In this document: piece by piece, positions 18,198 to 27,464 of the stretch | Layout: every line of letters begins with the position of its first letter | How positions within the stretch are numbered: position 1 is the first letter of the stretch | Assembly (NCBI GenBank): GCA_963677625.2 | Contig: CAXXSW010000003.1 | Coordinates: 62,001 to 126,000 of the forward strand | Direction of reading: 5' to 3' | DNA: 64,000 nucleotides | DNA from: UBA1351 sp963677625 | Lineage (GTDB): Bacteria; Bacillota; Clostridia; Lachnospirales; Vallitaleaceae | The notes under the pieces: generated by a model | The model's database searches: none | The model's input: only the letters and a program-made list of their open reading frames with translations | What the model was told of the DNA's origin: nothing | Position numbers and translations under genes: made by a program

Positions 18198-19946
18198 GTG
18201 GATAAAACAATTTTTCAGATTATACATGACGAGGACATATCAACTCTGTATCAACCCATAGTCAACCTAATAACAGGTGAAACAATGGGTTACGAAGCCT
18301 TAAGCAGGGGACCTGAATGGTCTCAATTCTTTTCTCCTCTTGCTTTAATTGAGGAAGCTGATAGACATGGTCTCAATTATGAAATAGAGTACCTATTCAG
18401 AAAAAAAGCTATCAACAATGTTCAAGGACTTAAATCTAATCAGAGGCTTTTTATTAATGTTAATCCTAAAATCTTAAAACTAGACCGAATTCAAAAAGGT
18501 GAAACCCGACGTATGCTAGTTAAAAAGGGTATGAATCCGACTAATATAGTACTGGAATTGACAGAAAGATCTATGATTTCTGACTATAATGCTTTTAACG
18601 ACATCCTTAACTACTATAAGGAACAGGATTATAAAATTGCAATTGATGATGTCGGTGCTGGCTATTCAGGCCTTCGTACCATACGCGAAACCCAACCACA
18701 CTTTATAAAAATAGATATGGAATTGATTAGGAATATTGATCAGGATACCATTAAAGAGGCAATGATCAAGGCTTTTCTTAACTTTTCCATCACGACTAAT
18801 ATCCGTATAATCGCTGAGGGTATAGAGACAGAAAACGAATTAACAAAACTTATTGAAATGGGTGTTCACTACGGACAAGGTTATTTTCTCCAACGTCCTC
18901 AAAAAAAACTTAATAATATAAGATCAGATGTTATTGACTTAATCAAGTCAAAAAACACTAGCGCCAAAGATATGCATCTCTTTAAGGATGCCAAGGATAT
19001 GATTGGTCCATTGGTTAATCCGACTTCATTTGCCTTAAGCCATATCTCATGCGATGATATAAAAAAGAAATTTGACTACAATGATTTCGAAGGTTTAACC
19101 ATCATTGATGACAAAAACAAACCTCTTGGAATTGTAATGCGAGAAAATCTCCTTAGCATCTTATCCTCTAGATATGGACTTTCTCTTTATACAAAAAAGA
19201 AAATCAGCCATATCATGGATATAGATTTTCTTATGGTTGATTATCATACCACTATCTCCGAAGTATCAACAAAAGCGATGTCTAGAGACAAATCCAAACT
19301 ATATGATATCATTGTAGTCACTAGGCAGGGGGAATACTATGGAACCCTATCCATTAACTCTCTTCTACAGCACTTAATCACTCATGAGACACAAATAGCC
19401 AAAGAATTAAATCCATTAACAAGGCTACCAGGTAATATTATCATCAATAGGGTCCTTAATGATATAATACTTTATAATCCATCTTGTGCAACGGTCTATT
19501 TGGATTTTGATTCCTTCAAACCCTATAATGATATATACGGCTTTGAAAGTGGTGATCAATTCATAAAAAGGGTTTCTGAAATCATTGTGCGCACCATCAA
19601 GAATGAATTACCCTATAATAGCTTTATAGGTCATATTGGTGGTGATGATTTCATTTTCATTCTGGAAACTAGTAAAGAAAAGGCTTTAGAAATCTGCCAG
19701 GAAATCATTGATAAATTTGAAGCAAGCAAGGCTCGCTTTTTTTCTAAGGAAGACTTTGAAAAGGGCTATATAACAGCCTTTGATAGAGACGGTATCATGC
19801 GTAACCACAGCTTAACTACTTTATCTATATCTGGCATTTACAACAACTTAGATAGATTCAAAACCGTAGAAGAATTATCCAAACATATGACAACATTAAA
19901 AAAAGAGGCAAAATCAATAGAAGGCAATGCTATTGTCATCACATAG
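18198..19946 (+). CDS. EAL-CBS-GGDEF c-di-GMP protein
   Basis: A 582-residue protein. I choose the GTG preceded by AGGTGG and 5 nt; the GTG three codons earlier lies inside that site. The EAL domain (about 1-250) keeps its catalytic set: EAL at 33-35, NVNP, ELTE, DDVG, KID and AEGIE. A middle region (about 265-400) looks like two CBS modules, likely adenine nucleotide sensors. The C-terminal GGDEF domain (about 405-570) has GGDDF in place of GGDEF. The architecture predicts a phosphodiesterase gated by CBS ligands and GTP binding. It has no membrane segment, so it acts in the cytosol. Confidence 0.88.
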   Translation: MDKTIFQIIHDEDISTLYQPIVNLITGETMGYEALSRGPEWSQFFSPLALIEEADRHGLNYEIEYLFRKKAINNVQGLKSNQRLFINVNPKILKLDRIQKGETRRMLVKKGMNPTNIVLELTERSMISDYNAFNDILNYYKEQDYKIAIDDVGAGYSGLRTIRETQPHFIKIDMELIRNIDQDTIKEAMIKAFLNFSITTNIRIIAEGIETENELTKLIEMGVHYGQGYFLQRPQKKLNNIRSDVIDLIKSKNTSAKDMHLFKDAKDMIGPLVNPTSFALSHISCDDIKKKFDYNDFEGLTIIDDKNKPLGIVMRENLLSILSSRYGLSLYTKKKISHIMDIDFLMVDYHTTISEVSTKAMSRDKSKLYDIIVVTRQGEYYGTLSINSLLQHLITHETQIAKELNPLTRLPGNIIINRVLNDIILYNPSCATVYLDFDSFKPYNDIYGFESGDQFIKRVSEIIVRTIKNELPYNSFIGHIGGDDFIFILETSKEKALEICQEIIDKFEASKARFFSKEDFEKGYITAFDRDGIMRNHSLTTLSISGIYNNLDRFKTVEELSKHMTTLKKEAKSIEGNAIVIT

Positions 19947-19956
19947 ATAATGGCAT
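19921..19956 (+). terminator. Intrinsic terminator overlapping the end of the EAL-CBS-GGDEF gene
   Basis: AAGGCAATGC pairs with GCATTGCCTT, and the stop codon lies in the loop; TTTT follows. The 3' end of the coding sequence itself forms the stem. Confidence 0.75.
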
Positions 19957-19988
19957 TGCCTTTTCTACCACTCATCCCTCCATCAGAA

Positions 19989-21677
19989 TCAGGATGTTGC
20001 CTCTTTACTTAATATATCATATCTAAGGGGAAATTCAGCCTCTATAACAAACCCTTCACCATCTTCAGACCAGAAGCTGACTCTTCCCTCAACTGATTCC
20101 AGCCTTCTTTCCATAGTGGTCAAACCTCGTCCCTTAACAATATGATCACAACCTATACCGTTATCCTTCATTTTTAGATGAACCCATTCATTAAAACAAG
20201 TCAATTCAACCTGAATGGCATTGGCTCTTCCATTAAAGAAAGCATTGTTGATTCCTTCCATACAGGTTTTATAGATAATCATTCCGTACTCTTCATCATA
20301 GTTAATATAATCATCAATGAGGTCCCACTTAAAATCTATTGAGACACCAATACCTTCAAGTCTTTTAAAAAGCGACTTAATGGCATTTATTAAGCCGACT
20401 TCTTTAATATTAACTGGCGTCAGTTCATCAAGAATCCTTCGTAGGTGAAGGCGAATCTGCTTAGAAGCTTCATAGGCAACTCCCATGCAGCGTATGACAT
20501 TCTCCCTATTTTCATAATGCTTTATGGAATAATCAAGATTCATAGAAACCACGTTAATCATATTACTCAGATTATCATGAATATCTCCCGATATTCTATT
20601 TCGCTCTTCTTTCAGCATTCCCATGGAGTGAATAGTTCTGTTGGCTATCTTCATCACTGCACCCTGAACAGACCCTTCTTGGTCTTTTACATAACGAAGA
20701 ATCATGGAATAATATCGTCGTCCTCCTGGACTTTCCACGATAAAATAATGGTCAATCAACTCCTGGTGAATTTCTATTGACTCAATAATCTTATTTAGTT
20801 TGGACACATTCCGGTTATACTGTTTCAATTGATCAATAAAAGAATATATACTGTGACAGGTTTCCAACTGGACCATGGCAGAAAACTCATCTAGAGCAGC
20901 TCCATTATATTCTGCTATACTATAGTCTTTATCGAGAATCAAGATGGCCTCTTCATTGTCTTTAAAAACATCCATGGCAGCATTCTGGATTACCCCAAAA
21001 GCCTTATATCTAAAGATAGCAAGTGATAAGAACATAGCAAACAAGGAAAAGGTAACAGGCGTATAGTCAAAACCCGCCTGAGGCAGAATCCCTATCCTCA
21101 ATCCAATATTTGTCACTAGGGTAATAAAGGGACCGAGAATAACAAAAACAATACGTTTTTTAAGGATCTTATAGTCATGAATGGCCTTGGCCAGAATAAT
21201 AACAATACCAGCCATTATATAAATATATCCTAAAGTGAAATTCAACTGGGTAAATATACCCCAAATGGTATCCGCAGGATGTTCATATGTTTTTTCAATA
21301 ATAATCAGATGAAAATACTTATTTCCAAATGCAGGCAAATAAAGCAAAAGTTTTGGTGCAATAATCAATGCAATAATTTTCTTGTTCTTCAAACTAATAA
21401 TTTTGGCATAAACTAAAGCAAAGATTAACCAAGTCGCACTGCACATAACAATAGGAAATAAGCTGAATCGCACAAAAATAAGAAGCTCTTCTTGACTTGA
21501 GGCTTGAACTTCATTCATACCTAAAATCAACCATAAGCTGACAATCACTTCATTAACCATCAACATATAAAAAGCATCTGAACGTTTTATTTTAATATAA
21601 GTAAACGTCATGGTAACTGTACATTGAACAAGTACTATTGAATAGACAATAATACACAGACTTCTGTTCCAATCCAT
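19989..21677 (-). CDS. 7TM sensor histidine kinase
   Basis: A 562-residue kinase. Seven hydrophobic segments fill residues 5-225, matching the histidine-kinase N-terminal 7TM sensor region. A PAS-like segment follows (about 240-345), then a dimerisation helix with phospho-acceptor His367 (ERNRISGDIHDNLS), of the HisKA_3 type that pairs with NarL-like regulators. The ATPase domain shows Asn477/478 (N box), DNGIG (505-509) and GRGL (516-519). No response regulator is adjacent, so it is an orphan. A GAGGGAG site precedes the ATG. Confidence 0.88.
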   Translation of the reverse strand: MDWNRSLCIIVYSIVLVQCTVTMTFTYIKIKRSDAFYMLMVNEVIVSLWLILGMNEVQASSQEELLIFVRFSLFPIVMCSATWLIFALVYAKIISLKNKKIIALIIAPKLLLYLPAFGNKYFHLIIIEKTYEHPADTIWGIFTQLNFTLGYIYIMAGIVIILAKAIHDYKILKKRIVFVILGPFITLVTNIGLRIGILPQAGFDYTPVTFSLFAMFLSLAIFRYKAFGVIQNAAMDVFKDNEEAILILDKDYSIAEYNGAALDEFSAMVQLETCHSIYSFIDQLKQYNRNVSKLNKIIESIEIHQELIDHYFIVESPGGRRYYSMILRYVKDQEGSVQGAVMKIANRTIHSMGMLKEERNRISGDIHDNLSNMINVVSMNLDYSIKHYENRENVIRCMGVAYEASKQIRLHLRRILDELTPVNIKEVGLINAIKSLFKRLEGIGVSIDFKWDLIDDYINYDEEYGMIIYKTCMEGINNAFFNGRANAIQVELTCFNEWVHLKMKDNGIGCDHIVKGRGLTTMERRLESVEGRVSFWSEDGEGFVIEAEFPLRYDILSKEATS

Positions 21678-21802
21678 ATTAGACTCCCTCTCACAAAAAA
21701 ACTCTCTCTACCATCATTATTTTACCACTCTGTATAACAATCAGCAAATTAAATTTAGTGTGAGATGGGTGTCTTTTAACATGGATAAAAAATTACAATA
21801 TT

Positions 21803-22426
21803 CTATGCCACTAATTCATCAACTACGGCATAAACCGGATCCAATCTTTCTTCATCAGACTGACCAGGGATAGCAACACCTTCAATAAGGACTTGGGATA
21901 TATCAGTCACGCCCATAAAATTTAATACTGTCTCAAGATAGTTGGAGCCGTGTTCCATTCCTGTCGTCTCAGAATTACTATAGAAACCACCTGAAGCCTG
22001 AATGACGGTTGCCTTTTTATCTTTCATTAGTCCTACTGGTCCATTCTCTGTATAATAAAAGGTTTCACCAGCAATCATAACATTGTCTATATAGGCCTTA
22101 AGCATTGGTGTGACAGAAAAATTCCAAAGAGGTGTGACAAAAACATATTCATCAGCCTCTTTAAACTGACTAAGAATTTCATTCATTCTTTCCACCTTTT
22201 CCTGCTGATTGGCAGAAAGGTCTGCAAAATCATTACCTGCTCTTAGACTTGCCCAAGCACCTAAAACATCCTCATCAATCAATGGTACGAATGCTTCATA
22301 TACATTAAAGACCTCAACTTGGACCTCTTGATTTTCCATCTTACCTAGTAAATATTCGCCAACTCGACGGCTGTATGATGCTTGAGTGTTTTGTGGATTC
22401 CCGTTTATATAAAGTATCTTTTTCAT
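21803..22426 (-). CDS. azoR: FMN-dependent NADH:azoreductase
   Basis: A 207-residue flavodoxin-fold protein with the AzoR marks: SYSRRVGEYL phosphate-binding segment near 17-26, the PLWNFSVTPMLKAYIDNV stretch in the middle and a QASGGFYS loop. AzoR reduces quinones and azo compounds by two-electron transfer from NADH, using FMN, and protects against electrophile stress. An AGGAGG site precedes the ATG. A MarR-type gene, broken in this sequence, lies just upstream on the same strand, and both promoters carry the same 16-bp operator-like sequence, so repression by MarR is likely. Confidence 0.93.
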   Translation of the reverse strand: MKKILYINGNPQNTQASYSRRVGEYLLGKMENQEVQVEVFNVYEAFVPLIDEDVLGAWASLRAGNDFADLSANQQEKVERMNEILSQFKEADEYVFVTPLWNFSVTPMLKAYIDNVMIAGETFYYTENGPVGLMKDKKATVIQASGGFYSNSETTGMEHGSNYLETVLNFMGVTDISQVLIEGVAIPGQSDEERLDPVYAVVDELVA

Positions 22427-22499
22427 GTTCTTCCTCCTGAATTGTAAAGTGATAATGTGACTTTGTTATTTTTTAAACTTATTATTCCAAATTAGTTAT

Positions 22500-22515
22500 T
22501 CTTAATTTTAAGATA
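22500..22515. promoter_or_regulatory. Candidate MarR operator upstream of azoR
   Basis: TCTTAATTTTAAGATA, about 75-90 bp before azoR, shares 14 of 16 bases with the site before marR (23005-23020) and contains TCTTAA/TTAAGA arms. Its sharing by two adjacent promoters supports an operator; MarR binding is inferred. Confidence 0.55.
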
Positions 22516-22539
22516 TAAAATCGAATAAAAAGACTTCTT

Positions 22540-22984
22540 TTATTCTTTTTCAAAAGCACGTCCAATAAGCTTCATATTAGCAGTTGTATCCTCAAGCACT
22601 TGGTGTTCAACAACACTAAAATTTTCTTTAATATGTTTCATATGCTCTTTCATCATTTCAGACCACTTACTTCTGCCTTCAGTTGTAAAATCGATATAAA
22701 TACGTCTCCTGTCTTCTGGACATCTAAGGCGCTTAATCCAACCTTTTTTCTCAGTTTATCAATCGTATAAGTCATATTTCCAGATGTCATGGAAATCCTA
22801 TCTCCAATATCCTGAATAGTCAGAGAGCCATTAGATGCAATAGCATACATAATCATGAATTCCGTTTTGTTGATACCTAACTTCTAATATGTCCTTCCAC
22901 TTTATTAAGGACAGAGGCCTGCATCTTACCAAGAACAATCATAAACTTAACTTCTGGTATATTATTAAACTCTTTCATATCCAT
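22540..22984 (-). pseudogene. MarR family regulator, two frameshifts
   Basis: Read from the ATG behind GAGGAGG, the frame begins MDMKEFNNIPEVKFM and stops after HIRS. Adding one base near 22885 continues into LGINKTEFMIMYAIASNGSLTIQDIGDRI, a winged-helix DNA-binding region. A second missing G near 22744 (AAAAAAGG for AAAAAAGGG) restores the wing KKGWIKRLRCPEDRR and the end at 22540. The repaired protein is 148 residues, normal for MarR. Both lesions are single-base losses. They may be true mutations or sequence errors; two more broken genes follow at once. The likely target is azoR. Confidence 0.8.
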
Positions 22985-23004
22985 GGTGTGTGCCTCCTCA
23001 TATA

Positions 23005-23020
23005 TCTCAAATTTAAGATA
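23005..23020. promoter_or_regulatory. Candidate MarR operator upstream of marR
   Basis: TCTCAAATTTAAGATA, some 20-35 bp before the marR start, matches the azoR site at 14 of 16 positions and is a near inverted repeat (TATCT...AGATA). It is consistent with autoregulation. Confidence 0.55.
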
Positions 23021-23168
23021 ATTAAATTATATATGATGATACCAATCTTGTCAAGATGTGTTTATACTGTTTTTGAATAAAACTTATCATTTATCTATAA
23101 CGCACTAAAGACTTCCTAAGTAATGTACTAATTAAACTAATGACGAACACTAAAGAATGAGGTTACCT

Positions 23169-24075
23169 ATGTATCAGATATTCATCGACATACTTTCACC
23201 TATTTTTTATGATTTTAGCAGGATATGGTATTCAAAAAAATTCAAGCTAGACTTAAGTCACTAAACAAAAGTCAGCTATATCTAATGATTCCAGCACTGA
23301 TTTTCTACAAAATAGCAGTAGTCAACTAGAAGGGGACACTGTAGCACTAATCGTTGGCTTCACAGTTGTTGTTTTTTTCATACTCATGTTTATAAGCACC
23401 CTCTTATCTAGAATGCTCGGTCTTGACAAAAAGAAAGAAAAGCTTTTGTCAATGCTATCACCCTACGAAACCAAGGTAATTTTGGTATCCCCCTAATGAC
23501 TCTCCTCTATGGGTCAGTTGCAGGTGGTATGGATTGTCCATTCATATGGTTGTCTTATTGACCACAAACATACTCTTAAACACCTTTGGTCTTTATAATG
23601 CTAGCAGCGGTTCTTATACCAAAAAAGATGCCTTGCTAAAGTTCTTAAAATGCCTATGATATATGTGGTCATTCTTGGCTTTGTTTTTAAAATTTTCTCA
23701 CTGACTATACCAGGGCCCTAGAAGCCAGTATTTCAATCTGGGCTGACGGAGTTGTTCCTCTAGCCCTTTTCCACCTTAGGCGCTCAACTTGCAAACACAG
23801 ACATTAAATTATCAGACAAGAGTCTTCCTGTAGCTGTCGGTATTGCGACTTGTATTTTCGCCAATAGTTGCCTGGATCCTGACTCTGGTTCTTGTATAAC
23901 CGGAACAATGGCTGAAGTTCTTATCATAGGAGCTTCGGCTCCAACAGCTGTCAATAGCGTCCTATTTGCTATGGAATTCGAAGGTGATGCAGCCTACGCC
24001 TCTGAAACTGTCCTCCTAACAACACTCCTTAGTGCCGTTACTGTAACCCTGACCATCTTGCTGGTTAAAGGATAA
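23169..24075 (+). pseudogene. AEC family transporter, many frameshifts
   Basis: No long frame survives, yet translating the three plus frames in turn yields a complete auxin-efflux-carrier/malate-permease type protein: MYQIFIDILSPIF, LNKSQLYLMIPALIF, EGDTVALIVGFTVV, NQGNFGIPLMTLLYG, IHMVVLLTTNILLNTFGLYN, KMPMIYVVILGFVFKIF, EASISIWADGVVPLALF, GAQLANTDIKLSDKSLP, TMAEVLIIGASAPTAVN and a proper TAA at 24073. At least nine frame changes are needed. Most are a lost base in an A or T run and at least one is an extra C (near 23773). The lack of large deletions argues for recent decay or local base-calling errors. Confidence 0.85.
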
Positions 24076-24090
24076 TCATGGAAGGATTCC

Positions 24091-24626
24091 CTACTTATAT
24101 GCTTCCGGTTTCAAAACCCCAATAAAAGGGAGATTCCGGTAACGCTCTGCATAATCAATTCCATAACCAACAATAAACTTGTCCGGTATATTAAAGCCTT
24201 TGTATTTAACGTTGATAGATACTTTACGTCTTTCAGGCTTATCTAACAAGGTACAAAGAGTTATGGACTCGGCACCCCTAGACTCCAAATTTTTAGTTAA
24301 ATAGCTTAAGGTCAACCCAGTGTCAATAATATCTTCTACTACCAACACATGCATACCCTTAATATCTTCATCAAGATCTTTAAGAATTTTAACTGCTCCT
24401 GAACTTTCTGTTGAAGATCCATAACTTGAAATTGCCATGAATCAAGAATCACTGGAATTTTTATCTTCCTAATCAAGTCGGCCACAAATACATTAGCACC
24501 TTTAAGGACGCCAATGATCAATAAGGGCTTACCAGCATAATCTTCATTTATCATTCCTGCAATTTCACTAACCTTATTCATTATATCTTCTTCTGAAATC
24601 AATACTTCCTTAACATCGTTTATCAT
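24091..24626 (-). pseudogene. hpt: Hypoxanthine phosphoribosyltransferase, single frameshift
   Basis: Two overlapping frames together give a full HPRT. The first (from 24626, AGGAG site) holds VLISEEDIMNKV and IGVLKGANVFVADLI; the second holds ISSYGSSTESSG, the PRPP loop VVEDIIDTGLTL, LLDKPERRK and YAERYRNLPFIGVLKP. One missing T near 24440 (GATTCATGG for GATTTCATGG) separates them; the repaired length is 178 residues, normal for Hpt. The enzyme makes IMP and GMP from bases and PRPP. Such a gene is rarely lost, so an error in this sequence is a serious possibility. It follows the APH-like gene by 24 bp. Confidence 0.85.
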
Positions 24627-24650
24627 CTTTCTCTCCTATCTACCTAATAA

Positions 24651-25595
24651 TTATCGGATTAATTGTTTTGTCATATCTCTTAACCAATTGATATTGTATT
24701 TTTTCAAGTCATCTTCAACCTGATCATAATGAACAATTTCTATATGTTCCCATAAATCTAGAAGCACTCTACGAAGCTGATAGTAATGGATAAATCTATC
24801 ATCTATATTAAAGCCTGGATTCAATTCCCCATAAATGCTCATAAAGTCTTGGTAGAATGGCTCTTGACGAAAAACATATAGGTCACCTTCTCTAGGACCT
24901 TTATGCAAACCTTCCCAGTCAATAATAACAAGTCCTTCTTCGATTCTCATAAGATTGCCTCCATGGGGATCAGAATGACAAAGAACTTGATTGATTTCTT
25001 CTCCTTTAAGACTATCCGCCAAACCTTCAAGTTTACAAATACCTCTAACAAGGATATGAGTTATTGGTTCCATGATTTGGTGAAGTTCTCTACCCGCCCT
25101 ATAAAGGTCGTTTTCCAAAAAGAACCTTAGTCTACTGAGAAATAGAATCTGTGAACTAGGTTCAAAAACACTAGTAGCTTCAATATTTCTATAATTATGT
25201 AGCTTTGAAATCGAAACTGCTAGACTTCTAATCTCTTCTTTAGTGAGGTCTTCATGAAAAAGATCCCTACCGTCAAGCCAATCAAAAAGCATATAATAGT
25301 TAAAGGCATCATCAAAAACATAATGTCCCCCAACTCCACTTACCCACTTATTCATAGGGATTCCACAATCAGGATCTTCTCTTAACTTTTTCAGTATTTG
25401 CAAGTTATGCAATATATGGTCCACTGTTCTTCCTGTTGAACTTCGGTTCTTCTCATACACTTTTAAATAGTATGCTTGTTTATGAGTTGTAACCCTATAC
25501 CCTAAGGAGGTCCAGCCTCTAGGTCCTACTTGTATGGATTGAATCTTTATCCTATAACTTTTTTCAAGAAATAATTTCATAGCCGTCTTTTTCAT
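24651..25595 (-). CDS. APH-like phosphotransferase
   Basis: A 314-residue protein of the aminoglycoside phosphotransferase/choline kinase fold. The Brenner-type motif CHSDPHGGNL (catalytic Asp and Asn) and the metal-binding IIDWEGLHKGP lie in the last third. The closest flavour is the CotS/spore-coat-associated kinase group and fructosamine-kinase-like proteins; resistance is not implied. The start overlaps the acylphosphatase stop as ATGA, so translation is coupled, and hpt follows after 24 bp. The acceptor is unknown. Confidence 0.82.
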   Translation of the reverse strand: MKKTAMKLFLEKSYRIKIQSIQVGPRGWTSLGYRVTTHKQAYYLKVYEKNRSSTGRTVDHILHNLQILKKLREDPDCGIPMNKWVSGVGGHYVFDDAFNYYMLFDWLDGRDLFHEDLTKEEIRSLAVSISKLHNYRNIEATSVFEPSSQILFLSRLRFFLENDLYRAGRELHQIMEPITHILVRGICKLEGLADSLKGEEINQVLCHSDPHGGNLMRIEEGLVIIDWEGLHKGPREGDLYVFRQEPFYQDFMSIYGELNPGFNIDDRFIHYYQLRRVLLDLWEHIEIVHYDQVEDDLKKYNINWLRDMTKQLIR

Positions 25596-25861
25596 CGCTT
25601 GATTTGAAAGGTATGAAAGCCTTTATTTTCCTGACTCCATTCTTCCTCTATCCCTTCTATTTTCCCATAAGTAGGCCCTTTTTCCAAACATTTTATAAGT
25701 CTTTCCAATCTAGGTCTATCTCCTTCTGCGACAATTGTAACTGTTCCATCTATATTATTCATGACCCATCCAGTTAAACCCAGACCATCTGCCATTTGCT
25801 TTGTAAAGTAACGAAAACCGACGCCTTGAACTCTACCATATACTATTAGTTGAACAGTCAT
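25592..25861 (-). CDS. acyP: Acylphosphatase
   Basis: An 89-residue protein starting at the ATG after GAGGTGATTGT; a longer in-frame start nine codons upstream lacks a site. The signature YGRVQGVGFRYF supplies the phosphate loop and catalytic Arg17, and GWVMNN supplies Asn35. It hydrolyses acyl phosphates such as acetyl phosphate or carbamoyl phosphate. It is the first gene of an operon with the APH-like gene and hpt. Confidence 0.95.
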   Translation of the reverse strand: MTVQLIVYGRVQGVGFRYFTKQMADGLGLTGWVMNNIDGTVTIVAEGDRPRLERLIKCLEKGPTYGKIEGIEEEWSQENKGFHTFQIKR

Positions 25862-26060
25862 ACAATCACCTCTTTCCCATCTCACCAAATTATTATAACA
25901 TAGACAGACCTATTTTTTTAACCCAAAACTTGTCATAACCTAGTCCTTATCTTACCTATTTGGGTCAATAAAAAAGACATTTCAATCCAATACTCTTGTT
26001 ATATATGAAACGATAGGATAGGATTAGAAGTAGAAAAACAAGATTTAGAGGAGGAAGATA

Positions 26061-26540
26061 ATGAGATTTCAAGTAAGACAACGTGTATTCAGTCTTGGTG
26101 ACAGTTTCACTATACGGGACCAAGATGACAATGATTACTTTCAAGTGGTTGGTAGAGTCCTTAGCCTTGGTAACAAGCTGTCTCTCCAAGATATGAATGG
26201 AACTGAACTTTATTTTATTGAACAAAAGCTATTAAAGCTTTTTGCTGAATATTCAATTTTGGAACATGGACAAGCTGTTGCAACCTGTAAACAACGATTC
26301 GCTTTTTTGGGGAGTAAATTTGATATCACCAGCAAATATGGTAACTACGCCGTTGATGGACGTCCCATGAACTACAACTATAGTATCACCAAAAATGGCC
26401 GCACTGTAGCGACCATTGATAAACAATTCTTTAGTTTTAGCGATACTTATGGTGTTGAAATAGTCGATGATGAAGATTTCGCCTTTATCTTATGCTTAGT
26501 CATTGTTATCGATCAAGTAGTACATAACAACAACAATTGA
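26061..26540 (+). CDS. LURP-one-related (YxjI-like) protein
   Basis: A 159-residue protein with a GAGGAGG site. The regular beta-strand pattern (FQVRQRVFSLGDSFTIRD, YFQVVGRVLSLGNKLSLQD, ATIDKQFFSFSDTYGVEI) is that of the LURP-one-related/YxjI family, a tubby-like barrel of unknown function. The repeats of two strands with a phenylalanine-rich edge are evident by eye. There is no signal peptide. It stands alone, convergent with the ACT-domain gene. Confidence 0.85.
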   Translation: MRFQVRQRVFSLGDSFTIRDQDDNDYFQVVGRVLSLGNKLSLQDMNGTELYFIEQKLLKLFAEYSILEHGQAVATCKQRFAFLGSKFDITSKYGNYAVDGRPMNYNYSITKNGRTVATIDKQFFSFSDTYGVEIVDDEDFAFILCLVIVIDQVVHNNNN

Positions 26541-26552
26541 TATACATCAAAA

Positions 26553-26948
26553 TTATATAACCGTCATACCTTTTGATTCAAGAGCCTGAACGGCTTGATC
26601 TATTTTTGTATGATCAAAGAAAATATAATCCGTATCAAAGGTAGATACTGCAAATATACTAATACCTGCATTAGACAAGGTTCCTGAAATTTCAGCCAAT
26701 ATACCAATTAGGTTGAAATCCAAGGGACCTTTTACCTTAAGTCCTACAAACCCCTTAAAAACTTCTCCACCTTGTAACTCCTCAATATGGTCACCTATAA
26801 GTTCCTCATCTAGAACAAGAGACAACTCTTCATCCGTTCTTGTGATGGAAACAAACATTTCCCCTTGCAACCAAATAGGTATAGGTGCTTGTGGGTTAAG
26901 TTTCATTACTGCATATTTTTTAGTAAGTCTCATAAGTTTTATGTCCAT
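26553..26948 (-). CDS. ACT domain protein
   Basis: A 131-residue protein with an AAGGAG site. The second half (FVGLKVKGPLDFNLIGILAEISGTLSNAGISIFAVSTFDTDYIF) is an ACT domain, an amino acid-sensing fold related to the regulatory part of aspartokinase. There is no catalytic domain, so it probably senses an amino acid or regulates a partner. It lies 14 bp after the hypothetical gene at 26963 and is probably co-transcribed with it. Confidence 0.9.
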   Translation of the reverse strand: MDIKLMRLTKKYAVMKLNPQAPIPIWLQGEMFVSITRTDEELSLVLDEELIGDHIEELQGGEVFKGFVGLKVKGPLDFNLIGILAEISGTLSNAGISIFAVSTFDTDYIFFDHTKIDQAVQALESKGMTVI

Positions 26949-26962
26949 AGATTCTCCTTTAC

Positions 26963-27358
26963 CTAGTATGCATACCAGTCAATAATTGTCTTGAAATCCT
27001 GCCCCTGTAAATATGCTAAAACTACCTTAAAAGCGTTTTCAAGACTAACTGTATCCGAAGACGTAAGATGGACTTCTTCATTGCCCAAATCTTTAATAAT
27101 TAGCTCATCGACAGTAGCCTTTTGTATGCTTGAATTACAAGATAGGATACAGTCACAGTCCTCATTTTCAGGTGTATAAATAAGAATGCTTTTGTCCTCC
27201 ATACCTAAAGCAATTTCCATGTATCCTTCCTTTTCTTTCTCAACCACAACAAGCTGGTGGTTAAAATCGCCTGACATTCCAAGTTCTGTCAACTTTTTCA
27301 TCAATTCAATATGATTTTCATACTTCTCATCTTTATCTTGATATTTTAATGTATACAT
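26963..27358 (-). CDS. Hypothetical protein, weakly Imm1-like
   Basis: A 131-residue protein starting at the ATG preceded by GGAGGAAGCC, not at a more distant in-frame codon. I do not recognise it firmly. A strand with a short acidic patch (ILIYTPENEDCDCIL) and a final segment LENAFKVVLAYLQGQDFKTIIDW, ending in Asp-Trp, recall the Imm1 family of immunity proteins, where a C-terminal helix is followed by a conserved Trp. No toxin gene is nearby, so the likeness may be superficial. It shares a transcript with the ACT gene downstream. Confidence 0.6.
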   Translation of the reverse strand: MYTLKYQDKDEKYENHIELMKKLTELGMSGDFNHQLVVVEKEKEGYMEIALGMEDKSILIYTPENEDCDCILSCNSSIQKATVDELIIKDLGNEEVHLTSSDTVSLENAFKVVLAYLQGQDFKTIIDWYAY

Positions 27359-27406
27359 GGCTTCCTCCACATTTACCAATAGTCTTGGGCAAGTTTATCC
27401 TGTAAT

Positions 27407-27427
27407 GGGGTCTGAAAAACAGACCCC
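27407..27427. repeat. Short perfect inverted repeat
   Basis: GGGGTCTG and CAGACCCC enclose a loop of five A (plus strand), 38 bp after the PPC-domain gene stop. No T tract follows on either strand, so it is not a canonical terminator; it could stabilise an mRNA end. Confidence 0.5.
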
Positions 27428-27464
27428 TTCACACACTTATCTATTAACAGGATTTGAATTCATC

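Noticed and set aside
26963..27358. Immunity gene of a toxin system
   Set aside because: The C-terminal likeness to Imm1 is weak and no toxin gene is nearby, so no toxin-immunity pair is claimed.
27407..27427. Terminator after the PPC-domain gene
   Set aside because: The stem is perfect, but no T tract follows on either strand, so it is kept only as an inverted repeat.
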